Of a stretch of 64,000 nt of DNA, positions 24,664-33,199 are shown in pieces; the stretch's first letter is position 1; every line of letters starts with the position of its first letter. The DNA is taken from assembly GCA_905214345.1 (NCBI GenBank), contig CAJMLV010000003.1:1-64000 (forward strand), given 5' to 3'. The notes under the pieces were generated by a model that did not search any database, was not told the origin of the DNA, and saw only the letters and a program-made list of their open reading frames with translations. Both the position numbers and the translations under genes were made by a program. The DNA comes from an uncultured bacterium (GTDB lineage Bacteria > Bacillota > Clostridia > Oscillospirales > Ruminococcaceae).

Positions 24664-24678
24664 ATGCCCGAAGGGCAT
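24664..24678. repeat. Small hairpin after gntR
   Basis: ATGCCC-GAA-GGGCAT is a 6-bp stem a few bases after the gntR stop codon, with no T tract. It may be a weak 3' structure or a protein site ahead of the CMD promoter. Confidence 0.35.
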
Positions 24679-24700
24679 GGCACACATGCAAACCAGGCAG

Positions 24701-24729
24701 TGGACAAGCCCCGGGACCGGGGGTAGAAT
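24701..24729 (+). promoter_or_regulatory. Promoter of the CMD-family gene
   Basis: TGGACA (24701-24706), 17 bp, TAGAAT (24724-24729), 40 bases upstream of the start codon. Confidence 0.6.
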
Positions 24730-24768
24730 AAAGGCGGAAGAACCCATTTACAGAAAGAAGTGTTTTGC

Positions 24769-25452
24769 ATGGATTACCGCCGTACCGATCCCGAATTTGC
24801 CGAACGCATGGAATATTTTGCCCGCACCGAAGTGGGCGCCGACCCGGACTGCGCCCTGGACCCCGTCACCCGCTCTCTGTCGGTGCTGGCCGTCCTGGTG
24901 GGCTGCCAGGGGGTACAGGTGTTCAAACTGGCCCTGCCCGAAGCCCTGGACAGCGGCCTGACCCCGGTCATGGCCCGGGAACTGGTCTACCAGGCGGTGG
25001 ACTACCTGGGGCTGGGCCGGGTGCTGCCCTTTCTGGATGCCCTCAATGAGGTGCTGACCGACCGGGGGGTGGAGCTGCCCCTGCCAAACCAGGCCACCAC
25101 CACCCTGGATGACCGGCTGGAAAAGGGCGTGGACGCCCAGGCAGCCATCTTCGGGGAAGGCATGCGGCAAGCCTGGCGCCAGGGCACCATCAACCGGTGG
25201 CTGGGAGCCAACTGCTTCGGGGATTATTACACCCGCACCGGGCTGGACCTGCGCCAGCGGGAACTCATCACCTTCTGTTTCCTGGCGGCCCAGGGCGGCT
25301 GCGAACCCCAGCTCACCGCCCATGCCAAGGGCAACATGAACATGGGAAACGACGCCGAACTGCTCACCAAAGTGGTGCTGAACTGCGTGCCTTACATCGG
25401 CTACCCCCGCAGCCTCAACGCCATCACCTGCATCAAGAACGCCCAGAACTGA
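24769..25452 (+). CDS. Carboxymuconolactone decarboxylase family protein
   Basis: This 227-residue protein has two tandem CMD/AhpD-like helical units, one around residues 20-95 and one around 130-215 (RQRELITFCFLAAQ, then GGCEPQLTAHAKGN). Only one Cys is present in the second unit, with a His seven residues later, so the CxxC peroxidase motif of AhpD is lacking and a decarboxylase-like or unknown activity is more likely. The ATG at 24769 is preferred over GTG at 24760. It sits beside a GntR-controlled TRAP/aldolase operon but has its own promoter. Participation in the same acid-degradation pathway is inferred from position only. Confidence 0.8.
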   Translation: MDYRRTDPEFAERMEYFARTEVGADPDCALDPVTRSLSVLAVLVGCQGVQVFKLALPEALDSGLTPVMARELVYQAVDYLGLGRVLPFLDALNEVLTDRGVELPLPNQATTTLDDRLEKGVDAQAAIFGEGMRQAWRQGTINRWLGANCFGDYYTRTGLDLRQRELITFCFLAAQGGCEPQLTAHAKGNMNMGNDAELLTKVVLNCVPYIGYPRSLNAITCIKNAQN

Positions 25453-25461
25453 ACCAAACAG

Positions 25462-25499
25462 AAAGCCCCCGCCTGCTGCACGCAGGCGGGGGCTTTTGT
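25462..25499 (+). terminator. Bidirectional terminator between CMD and ABC genes
   Basis: AAAGCCCCCGCCTGC (25462-25476) pairs perfectly with GCAGGCGGGGGCTTT (25482-25496), with TT following. It also carries a short T run on the minus strand for the convergent ABC operon. Confidence 0.9.
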
Positions 25500-25515
25500 T
25501 GTAATGGGAAGAAAG

Positions 25516-27327
25516 TTACGCGGTCACGTCCTCAAACTGGCTGTTGTACAGGTCGGCATAGAACCCGCCCTGCTCCAGCAGCTCGTCGTGGGTGCCCTGC
25601 TCCACAATGTCGCCGTCCCGCATGACCAGGATGAGGTCGCTGTCCTTGATGGTGGACAGGCGGTGGGCAATGACAAAGCTGGTGCGGCCCTGCATCAGAT
25701 GGTCCATGGCCGCCTGGATCTGTTCCTCGGTGCGGGTATCCACCGAGCTGGTGGCTTCGTCCAGGATCAGGATGCGGTTGTCCGCCAGGATGGCCCGGGC
25801 GATGGTCAGCAGCTGCTTCTGGCCCTGGCTCACGTTGCTGGCATCCTCGTTGATGACCATGTTGTAGCCGCCCGGCAGGGTGCGGATGAAGTGGTCCGCC
25901 TTGGCGGCCTTGGCCGCGGCAATGACCTCCTCGTCGGTGGCGTCAAGGCGGCCGTAGCGGATATTCTCCATGATGGTGCCCTGGAACAGCCAGGTGTCCT
26001 GCAATACCATGCCGAAGCCCTCCCGCATGGGGGATCGGTCGAATTCCCGCACATCGTGGCCGTTGAGCAGGATGCGGCCGGAGTCCACGTCATAGAACCG
26101 CATGAGCAGCTTGACGATGGTGGTTTTGCCCGCGCCGGTGGGGCCCACGATGGCCACCTTCTGGCCGGGCTGCACGGTGCAGGAGAAATCCCGGATGATG
26201 GTCTTTTCGGGGGTGTAGCCGAAGCGCACATGGTCGAAGGTGACCTGCCCGTCGATGAGGGCGGGGTCGGCGGGGGCGCCGGCGGCCTGCTGGTCCTCCT
26301 CCGGTTCGGCCAGGAACTCGAACACGCGCTCCGCCGCGGCGGCCATGCTCTGCAGCATGTTGGAAACCTGGGCCAGCTGCTGGATGGGCTGGGTGAAGTT
26401 CTTCACATACTGGATGAAAGCCTGGATGTCGCCCACGGTGATACGCCCCTGGGCCGCAAAGATGCTGCCCACAATGGCCACCGCCACATAGCCCAGATTG
26501 CCCACAAAGTTCATCACCGGCTGCATCAGGCCGGACAGGAACTGGCTCTTCCAGGCGGATTCATACAGACGGCTGTTGGCGGCGTCGAATTCTTCCAGCA
26601 CCGCCTGTTCCCGGTTGAAGGCCTTGACCACCGTCTGGCCGGAATACACTTCCTCCACCTGGCCATTGACCACGCCCAGGGTGGCCTGCTGCTGCTTGAA
26701 GTATTTCTGGCTGACGCGCACCACGCACAGCACCAAAATCAGGCTCACGGGCAAAATCAGCAGCACGATGCCGGTCATGGCCGGGCTGATGGAAAGCATC
26801 ATCACCAATACGCCCACCATGGTGGTGACGCTGGTGATGAGCTGGGTCACGCACTGGTTCAGCGACTGGCCCATGGTGTCCACGTCGTTGGTGATGCGGG
26901 AAAGCACCTCGCCCACCGTGCGCTTTTCAAAGTAGGCCAGGGGCAGGCGGTCGATCTTTTCGCTGATCTGGCGGCGGAAATCATAGCACATCTTCTGGCT
27001 CACGCCGCTCATCAGCCAGTGCTGCACAAAGCTGAACCCGCCGCTGAGCAGATAGATGCCCAGAAGCAGCAGCAGGATACGCCCGATATAGGCAAAATCA
27101 ATGCCGCCGGTGCCGGTGAGTTTGGCCACCCACCCGGTGGCCAGGGCGGTGGTGGCTTTGGCCAGAATTTTCGGTCCCACAATGTTGAAGATGGTGGAAA
27201 GCAAAGCAAACACCAGCACCACGCCCAGCGCCAGACGGTAACGGGCGGCCTCCGCCAGCAGGCGGCGCAGCGTGCCCTTGAAATCCTTCGCTTTTTCGGT
27301 GGATTGTCTCATTCTCGGCATGGTCAT
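25516..27327 (-). CDS. ABC exporter, fused membrane and ATPase half (second)
   Basis: This 603-residue half-transporter has six membrane helices (about residues 35-330) and an ABC ATPase domain with Walker A GPTGAGKTT near residue 400, Q-loop, signature NVSQGQKQ, Walker B ILILDEATSS and His switch AHRLST. The signature has LSGGQ replaced by VSQGQ. The ATG at 27327 overlaps the stop of the preceding half-transporter (ATGA), so the two are co-translated and surely form a heterodimer of the YfiB/YfiC or LmrCD type. This is the more consensus-like ATPase, with a Glu after Walker B. Likely drug or peptide export. Confidence 0.93.
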   Translation of the reverse strand: MTMPRMRQSTEKAKDFKGTLRRLLAEAARYRLALGVVLVFALLSTIFNIVGPKILAKATTALATGWVAKLTGTGGIDFAYIGRILLLLLGIYLLSGGFSFVQHWLMSGVSQKMCYDFRRQISEKIDRLPLAYFEKRTVGEVLSRITNDVDTMGQSLNQCVTQLITSVTTMVGVLVMMLSISPAMTGIVLLILPVSLILVLCVVRVSQKYFKQQQATLGVVNGQVEEVYSGQTVVKAFNREQAVLEEFDAANSRLYESAWKSQFLSGLMQPVMNFVGNLGYVAVAIVGSIFAAQGRITVGDIQAFIQYVKNFTQPIQQLAQVSNMLQSMAAAAERVFEFLAEPEEDQQAAGAPADPALIDGQVTFDHVRFGYTPEKTIIRDFSCTVQPGQKVAIVGPTGAGKTTIVKLLMRFYDVDSGRILLNGHDVREFDRSPMREGFGMVLQDTWLFQGTIMENIRYGRLDATDEEVIAAAKAAKADHFIRTLPGGYNMVINEDASNVSQGQKQLLTIARAILADNRILILDEATSSVDTRTEEQIQAAMDHLMQGRTSFVIAHRLSTIKDSDLILVMRDGDIVEQGTHDELLEQGGFYADLYNSQFEDVTA

Positions 27328-29621
27328 TCACCTCCCAGACCCAGTTCTTTCTGGCTCAGCTGGCTGCGTGCGATCTCCTGGTAGGCGGGGCAGGTCTGCA
27401 TCAGCTGGGCATGGGTGCCCTTGCCCACAATGCGCCCTTCGTCCAGCACCAGAATCTGGTTGGCGTGGAGCACGGTGGAAATGCGCTGGGCCACAATGAT
27501 GACGGTGGCGTCCCCGGTCTCCTTTTTCAGGGCGCGGCGCAAAGCTACGTCGGTCTTGAAGTCCAGAGCGGAGAAACTGTCGTCAAACAGATAGATTTTC
27601 GGATTTTTGGCAATGGCCCGGGCGATGGAAAGCCGCTGCTTCTGCCCGCCGGACACGTTGGTGCCGCCCTGGGCGATGGGGCTTTCGTACCCTTCGGGCT
27701 TGGCCTCGATGAATTCGGTGGCCTGGGCGATGGCGGCGGCCTTGCGGGCGTCCTCGTCGGTGATCTGGGGCCCGCCGAACTTCAGGTTGCTGTCGATAGT
27801 GCCGCTGAACAGCACCCCTTTCTGGGGCACATAGCCCAGCAGGGCGCGCAGCTGGGCCTGGGGCATATCCCGCACGTCCACCCCGTCAATGCGCACACTG
27901 CCTTCGGTGGCGTCAAAGAAGCGGGGGATCAGGTTCAGCAGGGTGCTCTTGCCGCAGCCGGTGGATCCGATGATGGCGGTGGTCTGCCCCGGCCGGGCGG
28001 TGAAGGTGATGTCGGCCAGCGCGTCGGTGTCGCCGCCGGGATACCGGAAGCTCACATGGTCGAACTCCACCAGGCCGTTCCAGGCGTGGTCCTTGGCCTT
28101 GGCGGCGGTGGCTTCGTCGGGGTCATGGATGGTGGGTTCGGTCTCCAGCACCTCAAACACGCGGTCGGCGGCCACCCCGGCACGGGGCAGCATGATGGCC
28201 ACCATGGTCAGCATCAGGAAGGACATGACGATCTGCATGGTGTAGGTGATGAAAGCGATGATGTCGCCCACCTGCATGGTGCCCAGGTCCATGGCTTTGG
28301 CGCCGAACCAGACGATGAGCAGGGTGGTGCCGTTCATGATGACGGTCATGAAGGGCAGCAGCCCCGCCATGGCCCGGTTGGTGAACAGCTGGGTCTGCAT
28401 CAGGTCCCGGTTCACCCCGTCGAACCGCTCTTCCTCAAATTTTTCCCGGCTGAATGCCCGGATGGGCATGATGCCGGTAAGAATTTCCCGGCTGACCAGG
28501 TTCAGGCGGTCCACCTTTTTCTGCATGACCTTGAACTTGGGCATGGCGATGGCGGTGAGGGCGCCCATGGCGCAGAGCAGGGCCGCCACCGCCAGGGCGA
28601 TGATCCAGCTCAGACTGCTGCCGGTGCCCGCCACCCGGATCACGCCGCCGATGCCCAGGATGGGGGCGTAGAACACCATCCGCAGCAGAATGACGCAGAC
28701 CATCTGGATCTGCTGGATGTCGTTGGTGGAGCGGGTGATGAGGCTGGCGGTGGAGAAGCGGTCGGTCTCGGCGTTGGAGAAGCTGACCACCTTCTTGAAG
28801 ACGCTCTGGCGCAGGTCACGGCCGATTCCTGCCGAGGTACGGCTGGCCAGAAAGCCCACGCCCACGGCGCAGGCGGCCAGCAGAAGGGTCATGCCCAGCA
28901 TCTGGGCGCCCTTGAAAAGCAGATAGTGCATCTGTACCTGCCCGTCAATGCCCTGGGCTTCGTATTCCAGTTTGACCAGCAGCATGGCCTGGCTGCTCAT
29001 GGTGTCCAGGGTGCTCTGGTCCACCTGGGCCATGGACTGGGCCAGAAAACCCTGGACCAGGGCGCGGGCGGCCTCCTCGCTGCCGTCATAGGTCAGCAGG
29101 GAATCCAGCAGACTGGCGGGCAGGTCGGCGGCCTGTATGGTCCCCGGGTCCATCTCCGCTTCCGCGGCGGCCTGCATCTGCCCGGCCATGGTTTCCAGCT
29201 GGGCGGGCAGGCTGTTGATGCTCTGCACCGCGGCATCCAGACCGGCGGCGTCGGCGCCCTGCTCCCCGGCGGACATGGCATACAGCACCATGTCCGGGGT
29301 GGTAAAGATCTCTTCCAGGGCATCCCGGTCGGCGCCGGTAGCCGTCAGGGTGCGCAGGCCGTTTTCATCGGCGGGAGAATAGGCCGCCTCGGCCTGTTGG
29401 GCATCTTCCTGGGGCATGAGCCATTCCAGGGCCTGGAGGGTATCGGTGCGCACCGTTTCGGGCACGGTGCTTTCGATGCCGCCCATCTGGATGCCCACGT
29501 CCACAATGTCGGAGGTGTAGCCCGGCAGGCTCAGGTCACACCAGGCCTGCAGCAGCAACAGGGCAAAAATCACCAGGCAGGCTTTCCAACGCCTGCCCAG
29601 CAGCTGAAAGATCCGTTTCAT
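27324..29621 (-). CDS. ABC exporter, fused membrane and ATPase half (first)
   Basis: This 765-residue half-transporter has an unusually long extracytoplasmic insertion (about residues 45-235) between the first and second membrane helices, followed by the rest of the ABC membrane domain. The ATPase has Walker A GSTGCGKST, signature NVSGGQKQRLS and Walker B IYLFDDSFSALD. The residue after Walker B is Asp rather than the catalytic Glu, so this subunit carries the degenerate ATP site, as in other heterodimeric exporters. The ATG at 29621 is 4 bases after the marR stop. It pairs with the 603-residue half encoded next. Confidence 0.93.
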   Translation of the reverse strand: MKRIFQLLGRRWKACLVIFALLLLQAWCDLSLPGYTSDIVDVGIQMGGIESTVPETVRTDTLQALEWLMPQEDAQQAEAAYSPADENGLRTLTATGADRDALEEIFTTPDMVLYAMSAGEQGADAAGLDAAVQSINSLPAQLETMAGQMQAAAEAEMDPGTIQAADLPASLLDSLLTYDGSEEAARALVQGFLAQSMAQVDQSTLDTMSSQAMLLVKLEYEAQGIDGQVQMHYLLFKGAQMLGMTLLLAACAVGVGFLASRTSAGIGRDLRQSVFKKVVSFSNAETDRFSTASLITRSTNDIQQIQMVCVILLRMVFYAPILGIGGVIRVAGTGSSLSWIIALAVAALLCAMGALTAIAMPKFKVMQKKVDRLNLVSREILTGIMPIRAFSREKFEEERFDGVNRDLMQTQLFTNRAMAGLLPFMTVIMNGTTLLIVWFGAKAMDLGTMQVGDIIAFITYTMQIVMSFLMLTMVAIMLPRAGVAADRVFEVLETEPTIHDPDEATAAKAKDHAWNGLVEFDHVSFRYPGGDTDALADITFTARPGQTTAIIGSTGCGKSTLLNLIPRFFDATEGSVRIDGVDVRDMPQAQLRALLGYVPQKGVLFSGTIDSNLKFGGPQITDEDARKAAAIAQATEFIEAKPEGYESPIAQGGTNVSGGQKQRLSIARAIAKNPKIYLFDDSFSALDFKTDVALRRALKKETGDATVIIVAQRISTVLHANQILVLDEGRIVGKGTHAQLMQTCPAYQEIARSQLSQKELGLGGE

Positions 29622-29625
29622 GGGT

Positions 29626-30117
29626 TCACTCCTTTCCTTCGGTCCGGGCGATCCGGCGGGCGGCGTTTTCTTCCTCCACCGCCTGCTGGAACCGGGCCCA
29701 GTCCTGCAGAAAACTGTTCAGGTTCTCCGGGCCCATCCGCCGCATGATGCCAAAAGCGTATTCCGACACCGCCCGCTCACATTCCCCGTGGGCGTGCAGG
29801 CCCTCCTCGGTCAGGCGGACGGTGGTCTTGCGGCGGTCCCGGGGGTCGGCTTCCCGGCGGATCAGGCCGTCCTTTTCCAGCACCCGCAGTGCCCGGGACA
29901 CCGCCTGGGGCGAATCATACATCCGGCAGGTCAGGTCGGACACTGCCACCACTCCGTCCTGCCCGTTGTGCTGGATGGCAATGTACAGGCGGTGGAGCAT
30001 GTCGAAATGGCAGCGGGGCTTTTCCGCCAGAACTGCTGCTGCCCCCGTAAACAGGGAGTGGCGGGCCTGCATGATCTGGTGGAAAAGTTCCCGGGCCATG
30101 GATTCCGTAGATTCCAT
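29626..30117 (-). CDS. MarR family transcriptional regulator
   Basis: This 163-residue winged-helix regulator has the recognition region VSDLTCRMYDSPQAVSRALRVLEKDGL and the wing ADPRDRRKTTVRLTEEG. It is the first gene of a three-gene operon with two ABC exporter halves, a standard layout for self-repressed multidrug exporters. The ATG at 30117 follows GGAGG. A perfect palindrome at 30146-30158, just after the predicted start site, is the probable operator. Ligand release would derepress both the regulator and the exporter. Confidence 0.92.
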   Translation of the reverse strand: MESTESMARELFHQIMQARHSLFTGAAAVLAEKPRCHFDMLHRLYIAIQHNGQDGVVAVSDLTCRMYDSPQAVSRALRVLEKDGLIRREADPRDRRKTTVRLTEEGLHAHGECERAVSEYAFGIMRRMGPENLNSFLQDWARFQQAVEEENAARRIARTEGKE

Positions 30118-30145
30118 AACAGCCTCCTTGAATTAGTTGACTATG

Positions 30146-30158
30146 GTTAATAATTAAC
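30146..30158. promoter_or_regulatory. MarR operator
   Basis: GTTAAT-A-ATTAAC is a perfect 13-base palindrome within a TTAGTTGAC...GTTAA context, located just downstream of the predicted marR start site. The sequence is of the AT-rich kind bound by MarR proteins. Confidence 0.6.
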
Positions 30159-30167
30159 AGGTGTTGT

Positions 30168-30196
30168 ATTATAGTCCCGCTTTTTTTCCGCCGCAA
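30168..30196 (-). promoter_or_regulatory. Promoter of the marR-ABC operon
   Basis: Minus-strand TTGCGG (30196-30191), 17 bp, TATAAT (30173-30168). Confidence 0.7.
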
Positions 30197-30237
30197 GGGG
30201 CGGGGGATTTTGTTCGGAATTTGTTTACAAATCCACA

Positions 30238-30279
30238 CAAAAAAAGCGGCCCCCTTTCCCGCGTGGGAAAGGGGGCCGC
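30238..30279 (-). terminator. Terminator of the oxidoreductase operon
   Basis: A perfect 15-bp stem, GCGGCCCCCTTTCCC with its complement (30246-30260 with 30265-30279), is followed by seven or more T on the minus strand. Confidence 0.92.
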
Positions 30280-30298
30280 CATGGCGTTGATAGGTTGT

Positions 30299-31459
30299 TT
30301 ATTCGGCGGGGGGCAGGTCGATCTCCATGTCCGCCAACGGATAGGTCACGCAGGGGTGGATGAACCCGAACTTGCGGTCGGCTTCCCGCCGGCCGTCACG
30401 GCCCTCCGCTACCTTGTATTCGCCGCCCAGCCACTTGCTGTGGCAGTAGCCGCAGCCGCCGGCCCGGCACTTGTTGGGGGCGTTCACACCCGCCCGTTCC
30501 AGGGCGGTGAGCAGAGTCTCGTCCTCCCGGGCGGGAATGGTCTGCACCTGGTCCCGCACATGCACCGTCAGGGTAAAGGTGCGGGGGGCATCCAGTTCCA
30601 GGGCGCCGCAGCAGGTGGCGTCCCGGCGCACCGCTTTCAGGGGCAGGGCGTAGGGGGCCAGTTCCCTGGCCAGGAAGTCATACATGGCCTTGGGCCCGCA
30701 GAGGAAGAAGGTGGACCCGGTGATGTCGGCGTGTTCTTTGATGAGGTCCGCCGTCACAAAGCCGTGGGCAAAGCCGGGGCGCTCCTCATCGCTGAGGACA
30801 TACACCACCTTCAGCCCCTTTTCGGCCAGGGCGTCCAGCTCTTCCCGGTAGGCCAGATGGGCCAGGTCCCGGGCGCCGTAGAAAAGGGTCATGGTGTAGG
30901 GTTCGTCCCCCTCCACCATGCTCCTGGCCATGGACAGGAAGGGAGTGATGCCCGCGCCGCCCGCCACGCAGATGATCTGGGGGCGGTCCCGCAGGGTCTC
31001 GTAGTGGAATTCACCCGAAGGCTCGGTCATGACGAACTTGTCCCCGGGCTGTACCTCCCGGTTCAGATGGTGGGAGAAGAATCCCGCGTCCTCGATGCCC
31101 AGCACCAGCTTGTTCTGCAGGGCTTCCCGGGGGCTGGACACGATGGAGTAGGGGCGGCTGACCAGCCCGCCCTCCACCGGGCCCTGTAAGGACACATACT
31201 GCCCCGCCCGGAAGAAGGGGAACGCATCCCCGTCCAGACGGCGGAAGGTCAGTTCGGTCATGGATTCGGTCAGGGGGCGCACCGCCGTCACCTCCACCTG
31301 CATCCGGCCGGGGTGCAGCCGGTGGGCCAGGGTGTTGGTGCGGTATTCGGTGGGCAGGGGTTCGGCGGAACCCGCCGCCAGGGCGGCGCGGCGGTTGGGC
31401 ACCAGCTTGGTGAACCGCAGCATGTCCATAAATCCGAAGATCTGTTTCTTGAATTTCAT
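30299..31459 (-). CDS. FAD/NAD ferredoxin reductase with C-terminal 2Fe-2S domain
   Basis: This 386-residue electron-transfer protein has a ferredoxin-reductase FAD domain (RPYSIVSSP near residue 105), an NAD(P) domain (VAGGAGITPF near 165, FFLCGPKAMY near 245) and a plant-type 2Fe-2S domain with CRAGGCGYC and a fourth Cys near HPC. Such modules pass electrons from NAD(P)H to an oxygenase, a desaturase-like flavoprotein or another acceptor. The ATG at 31459 is one base after the stop of the upstream flavoprotein gene, so the two are translationally coupled and probably act together. Confidence 0.88.
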   Translation of the reverse strand: MKFKKQIFGFMDMLRFTKLVPNRRAALAAGSAEPLPTEYRTNTLAHRLHPGRMQVEVTAVRPLTESMTELTFRRLDGDAFPFFRAGQYVSLQGPVEGGLVSRPYSIVSSPREALQNKLVLGIEDAGFFSHHLNREVQPGDKFVMTEPSGEFHYETLRDRPQIICVAGGAGITPFLSMARSMVEGDEPYTMTLFYGARDLAHLAYREELDALAEKGLKVVYVLSDEERPGFAHGFVTADLIKEHADITGSTFFLCGPKAMYDFLARELAPYALPLKAVRRDATCCGALELDAPRTFTLTVHVRDQVQTIPAREDETLLTALERAGVNAPNKCRAGGCGYCHSKWLGGEYKVAEGRDGRREADRKFGFIHPCVTYPLADMEIDLPPAE

Positions 31460-31460
31460 C

Positions 31461-33011
31461 TTACCGCACCTCCCGCTTCAGGTCGCCCGCCGTCTGCCGC
31501 CCGGACAGGTCGCCGGACACATAGGCGCTGGAATAGCCGCTGGAGCGCATGGCATAGCCCCCCGCGAACCGCAGCCCGGGGAAGAGCTGGGCGTCCTCTT
31601 TCATCATCATCATGCGGGGCATCAGGCTGTCCCAGTCGGCGGTCTCGTAGCCGTAGATCACGCCCTGGGGATGCCCGCAGTACCGGGCGTAGGTGGTAGG
31701 GGATGCCACCGCGATCTCCTCGATGGCGTCCCGGATCTTGCAGCCGGTCTCCCGCTCAAACACCCGGATCATGTCGTCGGCCACCCGGTCCTTGGCCTTG
31801 AAATAGTCGGTCTCGGACACATTGCCCCAGTCGTCGGACATGAACATGGTGGTGAAGTACATCATGCAGGTGCCCGGGGGCGAACATTCGGGATAGGCGT
31901 TGTTCAGGCAGACGGTGGCCTGCACATGGTTGGTGTCCACCTTGCGCATCATGTCGTACTGGCGCACGCTGTCGGCGGTGTCGTAGATAAAGTAGTTGTG
32001 GCTCTGGATGCCCAGTTCCTCCGCCGATTTGTTCAGCCCCAGGAAGAGGGTGAACCCGCGGCCGGAGAAGGTCCGGGCGTTGGTGGCCCGCACCATGGGT
32101 TCGGTGACCACGGCGGGGTCCAGCATCTTGCCGAACACCAGATGGGGCGAGCAGTTGGCAATGACATGCCGGGTGGGGATAACGGTGCCGTCGGTCAGCT
32201 GCACGCCGGTGATCTTGCCCGGGGCGTCGGCCAGGATCTTTTCCGCCGGGGAATGATACCAGATGTCCCCGCCCAGTTCCCGAATGCGGGTCTCCAGGGC
32301 CAGGCTGATCTCGTGGGAGCGCATGCGGGGCATCCAAGCGTCCCGGGTGATGTAGCGGATGACCATGGACCCGTAATGCAGAAAACTCATCCGGTCCAGG
32401 TCCACGCCCAGATAGCACCAGTATGCCCCCAGAATATCCTGGGCGGCCTTGGGCATGTGCAGGGCTTCCAGCACCTCATTCACCGAGTAGCTGCCCGCCC
32501 GGATGAAGTTGGGGAAGTTCTTCTTCATGTAGTCGGAGTCGGTGTTGCCGTTCACCGAGTTGGAGTAGGTCTGGGCGTCCCGGACCTCGTTGCACAGGGC
32601 AAAGAAGTCGGTCATGGACTGCCGGGACCCGGGCACATACTCCTCCATCTTGCCGATGAAGGCCTGTTCCCCGAAAGGCATCACGCAGTCGTATTTTTTG
32701 TCGGTGGTGATGAGGTGGTAGGCTTCGGGAATGCGGATCCAGTCGATCTTGTCCTCCACGCCCAGGTCGCGGAACAGGGTGCGGATGTCCCCCGGTTCCT
32801 CGGCGGAACCGAAGTCGTTCAGTTCGTGCAGGCTGGCTTCGAACTCAAACCGCCCGCGCTTGAAGCTGGTGGCAAACCCGCCGGGCAGGTTGTGTTTTTC
32901 CACCACCAGGCAGGAAAAACCTGCCTGCAAGACCCGGATGGCGGCGGTCAGACCGCCGTTGCCGGCGCCGATGACCACCACGTCATAGGCTTTTGCGGTC
33001 CGTGTTTCCAT
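31461..33011 (-). CDS. Phytoene-desaturase-like FAD-dependent oxidoreductase
   Basis: This 516-residue flavoprotein has the ADP-binding dinucleotide fold at the very N terminus (VVIGAGNGGLTAA, then VVEKHNLPGGFATSF) and the C-terminal FAD signature in LFPGLRFAGGYAMRSSGYSSAYVSG. It resembles carotenoid desaturase/isomerase and retinol-saturase-like proteins. No carotenoid genes lie nearby, so the substrate is unknown. The ATG at 33011 follows AAGGAGGG. It is co-translated with a ferredoxin reductase. The pair could be a two-component redox enzyme acting on a lipid, bile acid or plant-derived compound, which is an inference. Confidence 0.85.
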   Translation of the reverse strand: METRTAKAYDVVVIGAGNGGLTAAIRVLQAGFSCLVVEKHNLPGGFATSFKRGRFEFEASLHELNDFGSAEEPGDIRTLFRDLGVEDKIDWIRIPEAYHLITTDKKYDCVMPFGEQAFIGKMEEYVPGSRQSMTDFFALCNEVRDAQTYSNSVNGNTDSDYMKKNFPNFIRAGSYSVNEVLEALHMPKAAQDILGAYWCYLGVDLDRMSFLHYGSMVIRYITRDAWMPRMRSHEISLALETRIRELGGDIWYHSPAEKILADAPGKITGVQLTDGTVIPTRHVIANCSPHLVFGKMLDPAVVTEPMVRATNARTFSGRGFTLFLGLNKSAEELGIQSHNYFIYDTADSVRQYDMMRKVDTNHVQATVCLNNAYPECSPPGTCMMYFTTMFMSDDWGNVSETDYFKAKDRVADDMIRVFERETGCKIRDAIEEIAVASPTTYARYCGHPQGVIYGYETADWDSLMPRMMMMKEDAQLFPGLRFAGGYAMRSSGYSSAYVSGDLSGRQTAGDLKREVR

Positions 33012-33067
33012 AAGGACCCTCCTTTTGTTGTTGGGATATGGCCGAGCTGCGGCCTTCTGCTGGTTTC

Positions 33068-33097
33068 ATTGTACCATCCGCCCCCGCGCCGGGTAAA
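33068..33097 (-). promoter_or_regulatory. Promoter of the FAD oxidoreductase operon
   Basis: Minus-strand TTTACC (33097-33092), 18 bp, TACAAT (33073-33068). Confidence 0.6.
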
Positions 33098-33136
33098 GGG
33101 GAAAACGCCACAGGGGCAAAAAACTTTGCCGCGTCA

Positions 33137-33165
33137 TTGCCCAATCGCCTCCGCCGTGGTACACT
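33137..33165 (+). promoter_or_regulatory. Promoter of the alcohol dehydrogenase gene
   Basis: TTGCCC (33137-33142), 17 bp, TACACT (33160-33165), 34 bases before the start codon. Confidence 0.65.
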
Positions 33166-33199
33166 CAAAGAAAAACCATCCCCGGAAGGAGTCTGTATC

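Noticed and set aside
24760..24768. GTG start for the CMD protein at 24760
   Set aside because: ATG at 24769 is better spaced from the AGAAAG region and agrees with family N termini.
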